A stretch of 12,854 nt of DNA from CAYLKS01 sp964384205 [NCBI: uncultured bacterium]. GTDB lineage: Bacteria; JAGOEH01. The stretch is taken from the NCBI GenBank assembly GCA_964384205.1, contig CAYLKS010000073.1, forward strand, positions 1 through 12,854, read 5' to 3'. The position numbers and the translations under genes are program-made. Under the pieces are notes generated by a model. The model did not search any database and had not been told where the DNA came from. It worked only from the letters and a program-made list of their open reading frames with translations. This document shows positions 1 to 6,680 of this stretch, piece after piece; positions within the stretch are counted from its first letter, which is position 1, and each line of letters opens with the position of its first letter.

Positions 1-2
1 CT

Positions 3-176
3 CATGTTAAGGAAAAGAAATGTGAAGCTTGCTGTTATGCTGGTGTGATTACAGGAATGATGATTTCAAAAAATATGGGTAAGAGCAGGATTGCCATACT
101 TGAATATGCTGACTCAGGAAAAATTACAGGTGATAGGAGAAGAGTAGTAGGCTATCTTTCGGCAGTCTTATTTTGA
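3..176 (+). CDS. AmmeMemoRadiSam system protein B (Memo family), C-terminal part only
   Basis: This is an open frame entering from the left edge and ending at TGA 174-176; only the last 57 residues are present. They match the C-terminal end of the Memo (MEMO1/AmmeMemoRadiSam B) family as I know it: a Cys-containing strand (EACCYAGVITGMM), then a short helix, then ILEYADSGKITGDRRRVVGY and a hydrophobic end. The SG-x-x-TGD...VVGY pattern is the family's terminal signature. The Cys would correspond to the conserved metal or active-site-like Cys of Memo proteins. These proteins resemble extradiol dioxygenases in fold, but their bacterial substrate is unknown. The next gene is AMMECR1, the usual genomic partner, which supports the call. 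The expected third partner, a radical SAM protein, is not in this window. The gap to AMMECR1 is 220 bases, so the two genes may not share a transcript. Confidence 0.85.
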   Translation, partial: HVKEKKCEACCYAGVITGMMISKNMGKSRIAILEYADSGKITGDRRRVVGYLSAVLF

Positions 177-334
177 TATAATAATTTGTATTTCTTAAAT
201 TAGTAAAATAATAAAGTTTTAAAATTGTTTATTGATACTAAAAATCTATTATTATACTATTAATCATAATTTTCAAGCTAAAAAGAAAAAAAATATTCAT
301 TCCTTTAAATATTTACAGATCCACCCTATTAATT

Positions 335-363
335 TTGACAAAATCAAAGAAAAAAAATAATTT
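335..363 (+). promoter_or_regulatory. possible promoter for the AMMECR1 gene
   Basis: A perfect TTGACA lies at 335-340. Seventeen bases on, at 358-363, is TAATTT, a poor -10 match. A TATAAT at 369-374 is too far away to pair with this -35 box and would start transcription at the ribosome-binding site. The region 177-372 is otherwise very A+T-rich with no gene visible, so chance matches are likely. Confidence 0.25.
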
Positions 364-381
364 AGACTTATAATGATTTAT

Positions 382-390
382 AAAGGAGGT
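382..390 (+). promoter_or_regulatory. ribosome binding site that sets the AMMECR1 start
   Basis: AAAGGAGGT is a near-perfect Shine-Dalgarno sequence ending 6 bases before ATG 397. It lies inside the longer reading frame that begins at ATG 373, which argues that the 373 start is not used. Confidence 0.85.
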
Positions 391-396
391 GCTAGT

Positions 397-945
397 ATGC
401 TATCCAGAAAAGAGCGAGAAGCGTTGCTGAAGTTAGCTAGGGATACAATAAAAGCCAAGCTCAATAGAAAGCCATTGCCAAAATTTGATCCTTTTACTGA
501 TACATTAAAAGAACCGAGGGGTGCTTTTGTTACACTGCACAAGCGTGGGAATCTAAGAGGATGTATAGGCTATGTTGAAGCTATCAAGCCTTTATGGCAA
601 TCAGTCCAGGATATGGCGATAGCGGCTGCTTTTCAGGATCCTAGGTTTCCTCCGCTTATGCCTGATGAGTTTGATGATATAGATCTTGAGATATCCGTTA
701 TGTCCCCCATCAGGAAAATCTCGAGCATTGATGAAATAGAGGTAGGGAAGCATGGTATCATAATCAAAAAAGGATTTAATCAGGGGTTGTTGCTCCCTCA
801 GGTAGCAACGGAACAGGGCTGGGATCGAGATACCTTTTTAGAGCATACCTGTTATAAAGCAGGTTTGTATGGTGACTGCTGGAAAGATCCAGATACTGAA
901 ATTTACATCTTTTCGGCTGAGGTATTTTCAGAGAAGGATTATTGA
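397..945 (+). CDS. AMMECR1 domain protein (AmmeMemoRadiSam system protein A)
   Basis: A 182-residue protein that is essentially a single AMMECR1 domain. Visible family motifs are LRGCIG (53-58), the hallmark six-residue signature; DPRFPP (81-86); EISVMSP (98-104); GLLLPQVA (130-137) and FLEHTCYKAG (147-156). The start at 397 is preferred over 373 because of the strong AAAGGAGGT directly before it, and because family members usually begin a few residues ahead of the L-x-x-x-E-R-x-x-LL-x-LAR helix seen here. The biochemical role is not established. In bacteria and archaea AMMECR1 co-occurs with Memo and a radical SAM protein, and the Memo gene ends 220 bases upstream here. No signal peptide or membrane segment is visible, so it is probably cytoplasmic. 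Two sampled 60-base stretches are 42-43% G+C, clearly above the glycan genes to the right. Confidence 0.93.
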   Translation: MLSRKEREALLKLARDTIKAKLNRKPLPKFDPFTDTLKEPRGAFVTLHKRGNLRGCIGYVEAIKPLWQSVQDMAIAAAFQDPRFPPLMPDEFDDIDLEISVMSPIRKISSIDEIEVGKHGIIIKKGFNQGLLLPQVATEQGWDRDTFLEHTCYKAGLYGDCWKDPDTEIYIFSAEVFSEKDY

Positions 946-1099
946 TTATGAAGTCACTAATAATAAATTAGTTACCAGTATGTTCAAAATGATATATTAT
1001 TGTTATATTATGTTAATAAAAAATCATCTTGTTTATCTAAAATAGTATTGTTGTTAAAGTGAAGATGATGAATAAGAAGAAAAAATCTTAATGAAAACT

Positions 1100-1134
1100 A
1101 AAGGTAAAAATTTTATAATCTACCTTTTAATTTT
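1100..1134 (+). terminator. weak hairpin followed by a T-rich stretch, possible terminator
   Basis: AAAGGTA (1100-1106) and TACCTTT (1121-1127) can pair over a 14-base loop, and T-rich sequence with TTTT at 1131-1134 follows. The stem is only 7 pairs and poor in G+C. It is a weak candidate end for AMMECR1 transcription ahead of the gene at 1179. An 8-base inverted repeat, ATCATCTT (1023-1030) with AAGATGAT (1062-1069), also lies between the two genes, but its loop is over 30 bases. Confidence 0.3.
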
Positions 1135-1178
1135 GGACTTATAGATTTAAATATATTGTGGTTTTTTATGGATTGTAA

Positions 1179-1901
1179 ATGTATAAAGAAATAGAAGATT
1201 TTAAGAAAGAGATGGGAATAAAAAAAATAGCTGGCTTGATGATGTTACACTACTTTAAATGGCCCTGGTGTCTTAAAGAATTTTCATTTTATGTTGATGA
1301 AATATATCTTTTACTCCATTATTCACCAAAATTTAAAGAAGAATGGCCAAAAAAATATCCTAAGGTTACGGATTATATAGAGGAAAATGTCAGTGAAGAG
1401 TGGAATGTAATGGAATGGCGTGAAAATCAGGGAATATTCAGAGAAAAATTAATCAGAAGGCTTGATAATATAAAACCCCAACTTGTCTTCTTTCCTGATG
1501 AAGATGAATCATTCCCAGAACCAGAATATCTTGTAAAAGACCTTAGGAGATTCTACAAATCAAATAAAAAACAACTTGCTTTTAAGAGATGTAATTTCTG
1601 GGATTCAATGGAAATGGTAAGGAAGGATAAGTGGATTACATATTATCCGCATGTTAAAATATACAAATGGGATAAAAATCTAAGCTATATACCTTACACT
1701 GGTTTTAATAGGGTTACTACATATGGAAAAAAAAGAATGGTTGCTAGAACAGTTATTAAACACTATGCATATATGAATAAAAAAGAAAGAGAATGGCGGT
1801 ACAACGAGCTTTATAGAGAAAAACAAAAAAAGTTTAAGGGGCTTATGGATAAACCAACTCTTGTACGTTATACAGATCCAATACATGCACCTCGTACATA
1901 A
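1179..1901 (+). CDS. probable glycosyltransferase-like protein (GT-A type layout), family not firmly assigned
   Basis: A 240-residue soluble protein with no signal peptide or membrane segment. Its layout resembles GT2-like enzymes: an opening strand (KIAGLMMLHY, 16-25); a second strand (FYVDEIYLLLHY, 37-48); a helix that leads into LVFFPDEDE (102-110), where DEDE would be the metal-binding DxD; a FKRCNFWDSM segment (136-145) like an acceptor-side loop; and VIKHYAYM (192-199), placed like the late conserved His of many GT2-like enzymes. Relatives to compare are the PF13704-type glycosyltransferases that carry a D-x-DE site. The start is uncertain: ATG 1179 has only a weak upstream ribosome site. 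The gene stands alone between AMMECR1 and a convergent operon. It probably contributes a sugar transfer to the neighbouring glycan pathway, but that is inference; acceptor and donor are unknown. Confidence 0.5.
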   Translation: MYKEIEDFKKEMGIKKIAGLMMLHYFKWPWCLKEFSFYVDEIYLLLHYSPKFKEEWPKKYPKVTDYIEENVSEEWNVMEWRENQGIFREKLIRRLDNIKPQLVFFPDEDESFPEPEYLVKDLRRFYKSNKKQLAFKRCNFWDSMEMVRKDKWITYYPHVKIYKWDKNLSYIPYTGFNRVTTYGKKRMVARTVIKHYAYMNKKEREWRYNELYREKQKKFKGLMDKPTLVRYTDPIHAPRT

Positions 1902-1999
1902 TGTTAATATCATTTATAATTTTCTATGTTTTTATAAGAAATCTATCGATTTATTTTATTGCCTTTTATTGTATAAATAATTTTATAGAATATTGGTTA

Positions 2000-2015
2000 T
2001 AGTAAGTTCTTACTA
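2000..2015. repeat. short perfect inverted repeat between convergent genes
   Basis: TAGTAAG (2000-2006) and CTTACTA (2009-2015) are separated by TT. The repeat sits in the 155-base gap between the gene ending at 1901 and the minus-strand gene ending at 2057. No T-run follows on either strand, so it is not a convincing intrinsic terminator, though its place between convergent genes would suit one. Confidence 0.35.
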
Positions 2016-2056
2016 AAGAATATACTGGATAGATGAATTTAATTGTTGTTATTTGC

Positions 2057-3136
2057 CTAAAAAAGAATTCTATTGTAAAGGTCAGTGACTTTTTTTGTAT
2101 GTATATCGATATTGTATTGCCTTTTTGCTTTTTCATATCCTTTTTGTCCCATTTTTTTTCTAAGTTCTTTGTTTGAAGCAAGTTTTTTAATAGCCTCTGA
2201 AAGACCTTTATAATCACCGGGATTAATGATATATCCTGTAATTTTGTCTTCAATAATATTTTGTATTTCACCAACCTTTGATGCTATAACAGGAAGTTTT
2301 GATGCCATTGCTTCAACAATCACTCTTCCAAAAACTTCAATATAAGCAGGATGACATAAAATATCACTTTCAGCTAATATCTCTGGTATATCCTGTCTTA
2401 CCCCAAGAAAATGAAATCTATCCAGAATCTCGTTTTTACTTAAGAATGATATCACTTTTTCCTTATAATCTCTGTTATGGTCATTAGCTTTACCTATAAT
2501 AACAAAATGTATTTCTTTCATTTTTTTCAAAAGTAAAGCTGCTTGAGCAAGAACAAATAGTCCTTTCCTTGGTTCAATTGCACCAATATATGTTATAAGA
2601 ATCAGCTTATTATTATAATTACCTTTTATAATACCGACTGGTTTTGCATTTTCAAATGCTGAAAAATCTATTCCATTTGGTATATATACTACTCTTTTCA
2701 TGTTTTTAAAAAGATCCAATTGTTTTTGTGAAATTAGAATCACATAATTTGAAAGAAGGTGTATTATATGAGCATAAAATCTTTTATTATCAAGGTATTC
2801 ACGAACATGCCAGATAACTGGTTTTCTTAGTAATCTTGAAATAAATATTGGCCATGATGTTACAATTGAATTTACATGAATGAGTAAAGCCTTTTCTCTA
2901 TGTATAAGCTTGATAAACTTGAGTATGCGCCCGGGAAATCTCAATATTGTATAATCTAAATTTTGTCTTTTAATTAAATTTTCTAAAGGACCTTTTTTAG
3001 GAAGTATAATTAAAGGATAATATCCATATTTTGGTAGCTTACTTGCGAGCTGAACAAGTGATATCGGAGCGCCTGAAAGATTTGAATTATGTGAAAAAAG
3101 AATCACTCTTTTGAAACTATAATTGTTATAAGACAT
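2057..3136 (-). CDS. GT4-family glycosyltransferase (GT-B fold)
   Basis: A 359-residue retaining glycosyltransferase of the GT4 type, expected to use a nucleotide-activated sugar at the cytoplasmic face of the membrane. The N-terminal half has the opening strand VILFSHNSNLSGAPISL (11-27), where SGAP takes the place of the usual GG-x-E loop. PNGID (153-157) marks the linker between the two lobes. The donor half has YIGAIEPRKG (183-192), with the phosphate-binding Arg and Lys, and the E-x7-E pair E267 and E275 in IEVFGRVIVEAM. The length is normal for the family. It starts at ATG 3136, 3 bases after the stop of the upstream GT4 gene, so it is the last gene of a minus-strand operon, and no strong ribosome site is visible. 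Sugar specificity cannot be read from the sequence. Confidence 0.9.
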   Translation of the reverse strand: MSYNNYSFKRVILFSHNSNLSGAPISLVQLASKLPKYGYYPLIILPKKGPLENLIKRQNLDYTILRFPGRILKFIKLIHREKALLIHVNSIVTSWPIFISRLLRKPVIWHVREYLDNKRFYAHIIHLLSNYVILISQKQLDLFKNMKRVVYIPNGIDFSAFENAKPVGIIKGNYNNKLILITYIGAIEPRKGLFVLAQAALLLKKMKEIHFVIIGKANDHNRDYKEKVISFLSKNEILDRFHFLGVRQDIPEILAESDILCHPAYIEVFGRVIVEAMASKLPVIASKVGEIQNIIEDKITGYIINPGDYKGLSEAIKKLASNKELRKKMGQKGYEKAKRQYNIDIHTKKVTDLYNRILF

Positions 3137-3139
3137 TTT

Positions 3140-4264
3140 TTAAATGACTTTAAATTGATTTGTTAAAATCTCTTTATAAAGAAAGTCAATCTTTCTTACC
3201 ATATCATCTGCGCGGAATACTTCTTTAAAACGTTTGAATGCTCCTTCTGAAATTTTTTTTCTTAAGTTTTTGTTGATAATGAGCTCTCTGAGTTTAATTT
3301 CTAAATTTTTAATGTTTCCATTTTTAAATAAAACTGCGCTCTCACCGTCTTTAAACATCCATTTCACAGAGGGAATATCTGTTGTTATAATAGGAAGTTT
3401 CTTTGCCATAGCTTCAACAAGTACATTTGAACAACCCTCAAATGAAGTTGGGAGAATAAAGATATCAAAAATTTTTAATATTTTATCACCTCTTTTGATA
3501 AAACCTGTAAATATTACATCATTTTTAATACCCAGCTTACTTGATAAATTTTGGAGATGTTTTTTCTCGGGTCCATCACCAATGAAGAGTAATTTAACGT
3601 TTTGTCTTATATTATTTTTTAATATTGCAAAGGCTTTTATCAAAATATTTAATCTTTTTGTACGATGAAGACGCCCCAAATTACCGATGATAGTATATCC
3701 TTCAAGATTATATAATTTTTTTATATCGTTAATTGTTTTAATGTCATCACCTTCTTTACTTTCATAACCATTATAAATTATTCTGATTTTATTATTTTGA
3801 AGACCTTTTTTAGTTATTATTCTTTTTTCTTCATCAGAGACAGCAACTACATAGTCTGCTTTTTTTCTACATATCAGTGCAGCAAGTTTATAGTTTATCC
3901 ATTTTGAAATAGATGAGCCCTGATAAGCTGACAGATGAAAAATTATTGGTGTTTCTGGTAGTACCTTTTTTGAAAAGATTAAAAATTCATGTGCAGCATG
4001 AATGTGAAGTATATCTATCGTATATTTTTTACTTAGTTCAAGTAGTGCGTTTTCAAAGGCTTTTACTTTATTAAATACATTTCTTTTTATTTCAGGGAAT
4101 TCTTTATATTCTATACCAAGATTTAAAAATTCCTCTAATATTTCACCTTTAGGTGCGAGCAAAATTAGATTGTATTTGGTTCTTAAACCTCGCATTAAGG
4201 TAAGAACGTGTTTTTCTGTTCCTCCTTTTGCCATATATGGAAGAATGTGAACAACAGTTTTCAA
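3140..4264 (-). CDS. GT4-family glycosyltransferase (GT-B fold)
   Basis: A 374-residue GT4-type enzyme. It has the N-terminal acceptor-lobe motif MAKGGTEKHV (11-20), a linker YNGYES (164-169), the donor-lobe strand NLGRLHRTKR (195-204) with Arg and Lys, LLFIGDGPE (225-233), and the E-x7-E pair E276 and E284 in FEGCSNVLVEAM. The start is a TTG at 4262-4264. On the minus strand a GGGGAT sequence sits 6-11 bases before it, and the following residues (VVHILPYMAKGG) fit a normal GT4 N-terminus, so I accept the TTG. It lies 24 bases downstream of the ligase-like gene and 3 bases before the next GT4, in one operon. It probably adds one sugar to the glycan subunit handled by the ligase-like protein. 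Donor and linkage are unknown. Confidence 0.9.
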   Translation of the reverse strand: MKTVVHILPYMAKGGTEKHVLTLMRGLRTKYNLILLAPKGEILEEFLNLGIEYKEFPEIKRNVFNKVKAFENALLELSKKYTIDILHIHAAHEFLIFSKKVLPETPIIFHLSAYQGSSISKWINYKLAALICRKKADYVVAVSDEEKRIITKKGLQNNKIRIIYNGYESKEGDDIKTINDIKKLYNLEGYTIIGNLGRLHRTKRLNILIKAFAILKNNIRQNVKLLFIGDGPEKKHLQNLSSKLGIKNDVIFTGFIKRGDKILKIFDIFILPTSFEGCSNVLVEAMAKKLPIITTDIPSVKWMFKDGESAVLFKNGNIKNLEIKLRELIINKNLRKKISEGAFKRFKEVFRADDMVRKIDFLYKEILTNQFKVI

Positions 4265-4288
4265 TAATAATCCCCAATTTTATTAATT

Positions 4289-5527
4289 TTAAATAATTTG
4301 TTTATTTTTAAGTTGCAATATTTGTAGTTTTTGGTTTCTAACAATAAAATAAATTGCATTGATACTTCCGGCAAGCAGCCAGAATGGAAGAGCTACCTTA
4401 AGGATCCAGATTGTGCTATTGGTTAGATTTCCAACTAGCATACATATAAAACTTGCTCCTAATCCTAATGCAATCCATTTGTATTTATATTGTTTCCATG
4501 ATTTAATCCATCGATAAATGGTAAGTCCTATTATTGAGAGCCCAAATATCATTCCAAATAAGCCATTTTCAGCCCAGAATTGCAATATAAAATTATGAGC
4601 ATAAGTATACCATTTTCCTACACCATAGTTTTTTATATGCCTTGCAAAGTTGTTTGTCCCAACACCTAAAAACCAGTGGTCTTTAATCATACCCCATGCT
4701 CCTTTGAAAGTGGCAATTTGGGCAGCTGTCGTTAGGCTCTTTTGGGTTCTTTTTGAATAAAGAAAATCAAATAAGTGTTCAAATCTATGAAGGGTGCTTA
4801 ACTTAAAGGTAAGATAAATAGCAATAATTGTAATTATTGATAAAAATATAAGTCTCTTGTAATCAAAACTCAAAAGTATAATCATTAATATAAAGAAAGA
4901 AACAACTCCGCCTCTGTCAAATGTAAGTACTGATCCAAAAAAGCATCCAAGTAAAAATATAAAACCATACCATTTATGTTTTTCACTTTCTTTCTGACGA
5001 ATCCACCCATATCCTATACCTCCTAACATTACAAGCATATCAGGAGTTGATGCCTTACCAAGAAATTTTGCAGTATATCTTTTTATTATTAAGCCTTTGG
5101 TAAAAAGATTATAGAAAAAATGAAAGTAGAGTTGTAATAGTATTGCAAAAACCATTAAAAAGCTTACCGGTATTATATATTTGATAAAAAAATCATTTTC
5201 ACTATTTAATGAGAATCTTACATAAGAAATTGGTACAAAAATAACAAAAAACCATAACAGAGAAATGAGTGTTGAGTTTAATTTATTAATAGAGAAAAGT
5301 GAAGAAATTATACAACTTAAAGTAAAAAGAATTGTCAGAATAAGGATGTATTTATCACTAAAAATAAGTTCTCTTTTGTCTTTAAAAAATAGGGTTACTA
5401 AAAATGCAAGAAGTAATATTACGGAGGTGTAATCTCCAAAACCAATCCAATTGAAAGTGTAAACAATAAGAAGTATTATGGATTCAATAAAATATGGTCT
5501 TTTCGTATTAATTAATTTCCTTACCAT
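4289..5527 (-). CDS. O-antigen ligase / polymerase-like membrane protein (Wzy/WaaL superfamily)
   Basis: A 412-residue polytopic inner-membrane protein with about ten or more hydrophobic segments, starting near residues 13-30 and ending near 372-396. The family marker is the large loop region at about 280-320: a GVGTNNF motif (288-294), then HN (311-312) and Glu 320 ahead of another membrane helix. A TFDRGG motif (202-207) matches the conserved Arg before a membrane helix. These proteins join lipid-linked glycans to an acceptor or polymerise repeat units on the outer side of the membrane. Ligase and polymerase cannot be told apart by sequence here. Start ATG 5527 has an AAGGA site 7 bases upstream (5535-5539 on the minus strand). 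It is first gene of the minus-strand operon, followed by two GT4 genes. Confidence 0.85.
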   Translation of the reverse strand: MVRKLINTKRPYFIESIILLIVYTFNWIGFGDYTSVILLLAFLVTLFFKDKRELIFSDKYILILTILFTLSCIISSLFSINKLNSTLISLLWFFVIFVPISYVRFSLNSENDFFIKYIIPVSFLMVFAILLQLYFHFFYNLFTKGLIIKRYTAKFLGKASTPDMLVMLGGIGYGWIRQKESEKHKWYGFIFLLGCFFGSVLTFDRGGVVSFFILMIILLSFDYKRLIFLSIITIIAIYLTFKLSTLHRFEHLFDFLYSKRTQKSLTTAAQIATFKGAWGMIKDHWFLGVGTNNFARHIKNYGVGKWYTYAHNFILQFWAENGLFGMIFGLSIIGLTIYRWIKSWKQYKYKWIALGLGASFICMLVGNLTNSTIWILKVALPFWLLAGSINAIYFIVRNQKLQILQLKNKQII

Positions 5528-5581
5528 TAATATTTCCTTATTTTACTTGGGATAAAACCAATTTTATAATTATGTTTTACA

Positions 5582-5611
5582 AAAATACATATGTAAGGCA
5601 ATCTTTGTCAA
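5582..5611 (-). promoter_or_regulatory. candidate promoter for the minus-strand ligase/GT4 operon
   Basis: Read on the minus strand, a perfect TTGACA (5611-5606) is followed after 18 bases by TATTTT (5587-5582), a four-of-six -10 match; a 16-base spacer would give TGTATT, also four of six. The implied start lies about 50 bases before ATG 5527. In sequence this A+T-rich, chance -10 matches are common; the perfect -35 box is the main support. Confidence 0.4.
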
Positions 5612-5689
5612 ATAAAATACAGGTTATATGATTGCTATTATGTATAATCAAGTAAGTAAAAAATGAAAAATGAACGTAAGGAAAATCTT

Positions 5690-5714
5690 TTATTAATTCT
5701 ATTAGAATTAATAA
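5690..5714. repeat. 25-base perfect inverted repeat in the divergent intergenic region
   Basis: TTATTAATTC (5690-5699) pairs exactly with GAATTAATAA (5705-5714) around a 5-base centre, TATTA. It lies between the two candidate divergent promoters. A ten-pair perfect arm is longer than expected by chance even in A+T-rich DNA, so it may be an operator for a dimeric regulator or a transcript hairpin. No T-run of terminator type follows directly. Confidence 0.6.
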
Positions 5715-5785
5715 CATATGTTTCTTATAGGTGAAAATGAATATGTATAAATAAAAGGGTTATAGTAGAATAAAGTTAGGTGTTT

Positions 5786-5803
5786 TAATGTCGTTTGACA
5801 TTA
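5786..5803. repeat. inverted repeat covering the -35 box of the plus-strand operon
   Basis: TAATGTC (5786-5792) and GACATTA (5797-5803) are perfect inverted copies around GTTT. The right arm overlaps the TTGACA box at 5795-5800, the placement expected of an operator for a repressor. It could also be chance overlap. Confidence 0.4.
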
Positions 5804-5823
5804 TTTTGAATTTTTGTTATTCT
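5795..5823 (+). promoter_or_regulatory. candidate promoter for the plus-strand glycan operon
   Basis: TTGACA (5795-5800), a 17-base spacer, then TATTCT (5818-5823), four of six to the -10 consensus. Transcription would begin near 5830, about 35 bases before the chosen ATG at 5865. That start point also excludes the upstream TTG at 5814 as a translation start. Confidence 0.5.
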
Positions 5824-5854
5824 TGGATAAAATTTTTGACTTAATTTATTCAAA

Positions 5855-5859
5855 AAGGA
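5855..5859 (+). promoter_or_regulatory. ribosome binding site that sets the first GT2 start
   Basis: AAGGA ends 5 bases before ATG 5865. The alternative in-frame TTG at 5814 lacks such a site and overlaps the candidate -10 box. Confidence 0.7.
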
Positions 5860-5864
5860 ATCTT

Positions 5865-6680
5865 ATGGGGAAAAATTGGCCATTAATCAGTGTTTGTATA
5901 TTGAGTTTTAATAGATTGGAATATTTAAAGAAAACTATAAAATCATTTAGGGAAACGTGTACATATCCAAATCTTGAATATATAATCGTGGATAATGGTT
6001 CTGAACATAATGTTATTTCTTATATTGAGGAATTGGATTTTATCGATAAAAAGATTCTTAACAAGGATAATATGGGTATGGGTTTTGCCATGAACCAGGC
6101 AAGGCGAATAGCGAGTGGTGATTATTTTTTTAACCTTGAAAATGATTGGTTTTTCTTTTATCGTGGTGATTGGATGGAGAGAGGTATATTACTGTTTGAA
6201 AGAGATGCTAGAGGAGAATTTGTTAAGAAAGTACCACAGGAACTTCCATTAGGCCTGGTTAAGTATAAGCTGGGTGCGGGATATGCAAATTATACGAATA
6301 ACCCATCATTAATGAGCAGAAAAGCATATGAAGATGTTGGTGAATATCCTCAGTTTAATAGAGAGTATAAATATATTTCAGAGGATGCTCATAAAATTGA
6401 ACCTCACTATATAAAAAGATTTCGTCAAAAATACTCTTGTACTCTATCGGAAACACCATGCGCTGTGCATATTGGTGGTAATACAACAAATCCAAATTAT
6501 GGAAATAAAGGGAAAAAAAAGTATGATGAATTGGACAATCTTTTAAAAAGTAAATGGCGTGATGGTAAATGGCATATAACGTATCATTATATGAAGCTTG
6601 GAAATAGGTGGAAAATAAAAAGAGCATTAAAACGCTATAGAAAATTTGAGGACACACGAGGAATGAAAGTTGGGCATTGA
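5865..6680 (+). CDS. GT2-family glycosyltransferase (GT-A fold)
   Basis: A 271-residue cytoplasmic enzyme starting at ATG 5865. The N-terminal nucleotide-sugar-binding half has PLISVCILSFNRLEYL (6-21) and the VDNGS motif (42-46). The usual DxD position reads NLENDW (90-95), that is E-N-D. This E/D-x-D variant is still able to hold a metal and occurs in some GT2 subgroups. Later come SED (172-174), a possible catalytic-base region, and AVHIGGNTTN (200-209). The C-terminus is strongly basic. No membrane helix follows the catalytic domain, so any membrane contact would be peripheral. It is first gene of the plus-strand operon, and the next gene overlaps it by 11 bases, which suggests translational coupling. 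The donor sugar is not predictable. Confidence 0.88.
   Translation: MGKNWPLISVCILSFNRLEYLKKTIKSFRETCTYPNLEYIIVDNGSEHNVISYIEELDFIDKKILNKDNMGMGFAMNQARRIASGDYFFNLENDWFFFYRGDWMERGILLFERDARGEFVKKVPQELPLGLVKYKLGAGYANYTNNPSLMSRKAYEDVGEYPQFNREYKYISEDAHKIEPHYIKRFRQKYSCTLSETPCAVHIGGNTTNPNYGNKGKKKYDELDNLLKSKWRDGKWHITYHYMKLGNRWKIKRALKRYRKFEDTRGMKVGH

Noticed and set aside
373-396. Longer AMMECR1 start at ATG 373
   Set aside because: The extra eight codons are made of the Shine-Dalgarno sequence for ATG 397.
2000-2015. Inverted repeat as a bidirectional intrinsic terminator
   Set aside because: The stem has few G-C pairs, a two- to four-base loop and no T-run on either strand. It is listed only as a repeat.
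3234-3668. Plus-strand open frame of 144 codons opposite the second GT4 gene
   Set aside because: It is antisense to a gene with clear GT4 motifs, has no recognisable domain, and its composition is that of a mirrored coding frame.
5663-5734. Small 23-codon frame (ATG to TGA) in the divergent intergenic region
   Set aside because: It has no ribosome site, and its Leu/Ile-rich sequence comes from the A+T-rich 25-base palindrome. There is no further support for a leader peptide.
5814-5864. Longer N-terminus for the first GT2 gene from TTG 5814
   Set aside because: The TTG overlaps the likely promoter and lacks a ribosome site, whereas ATG 5865 has AAGGA 5 bases upstream and begins at the usual GT2 N-terminus.
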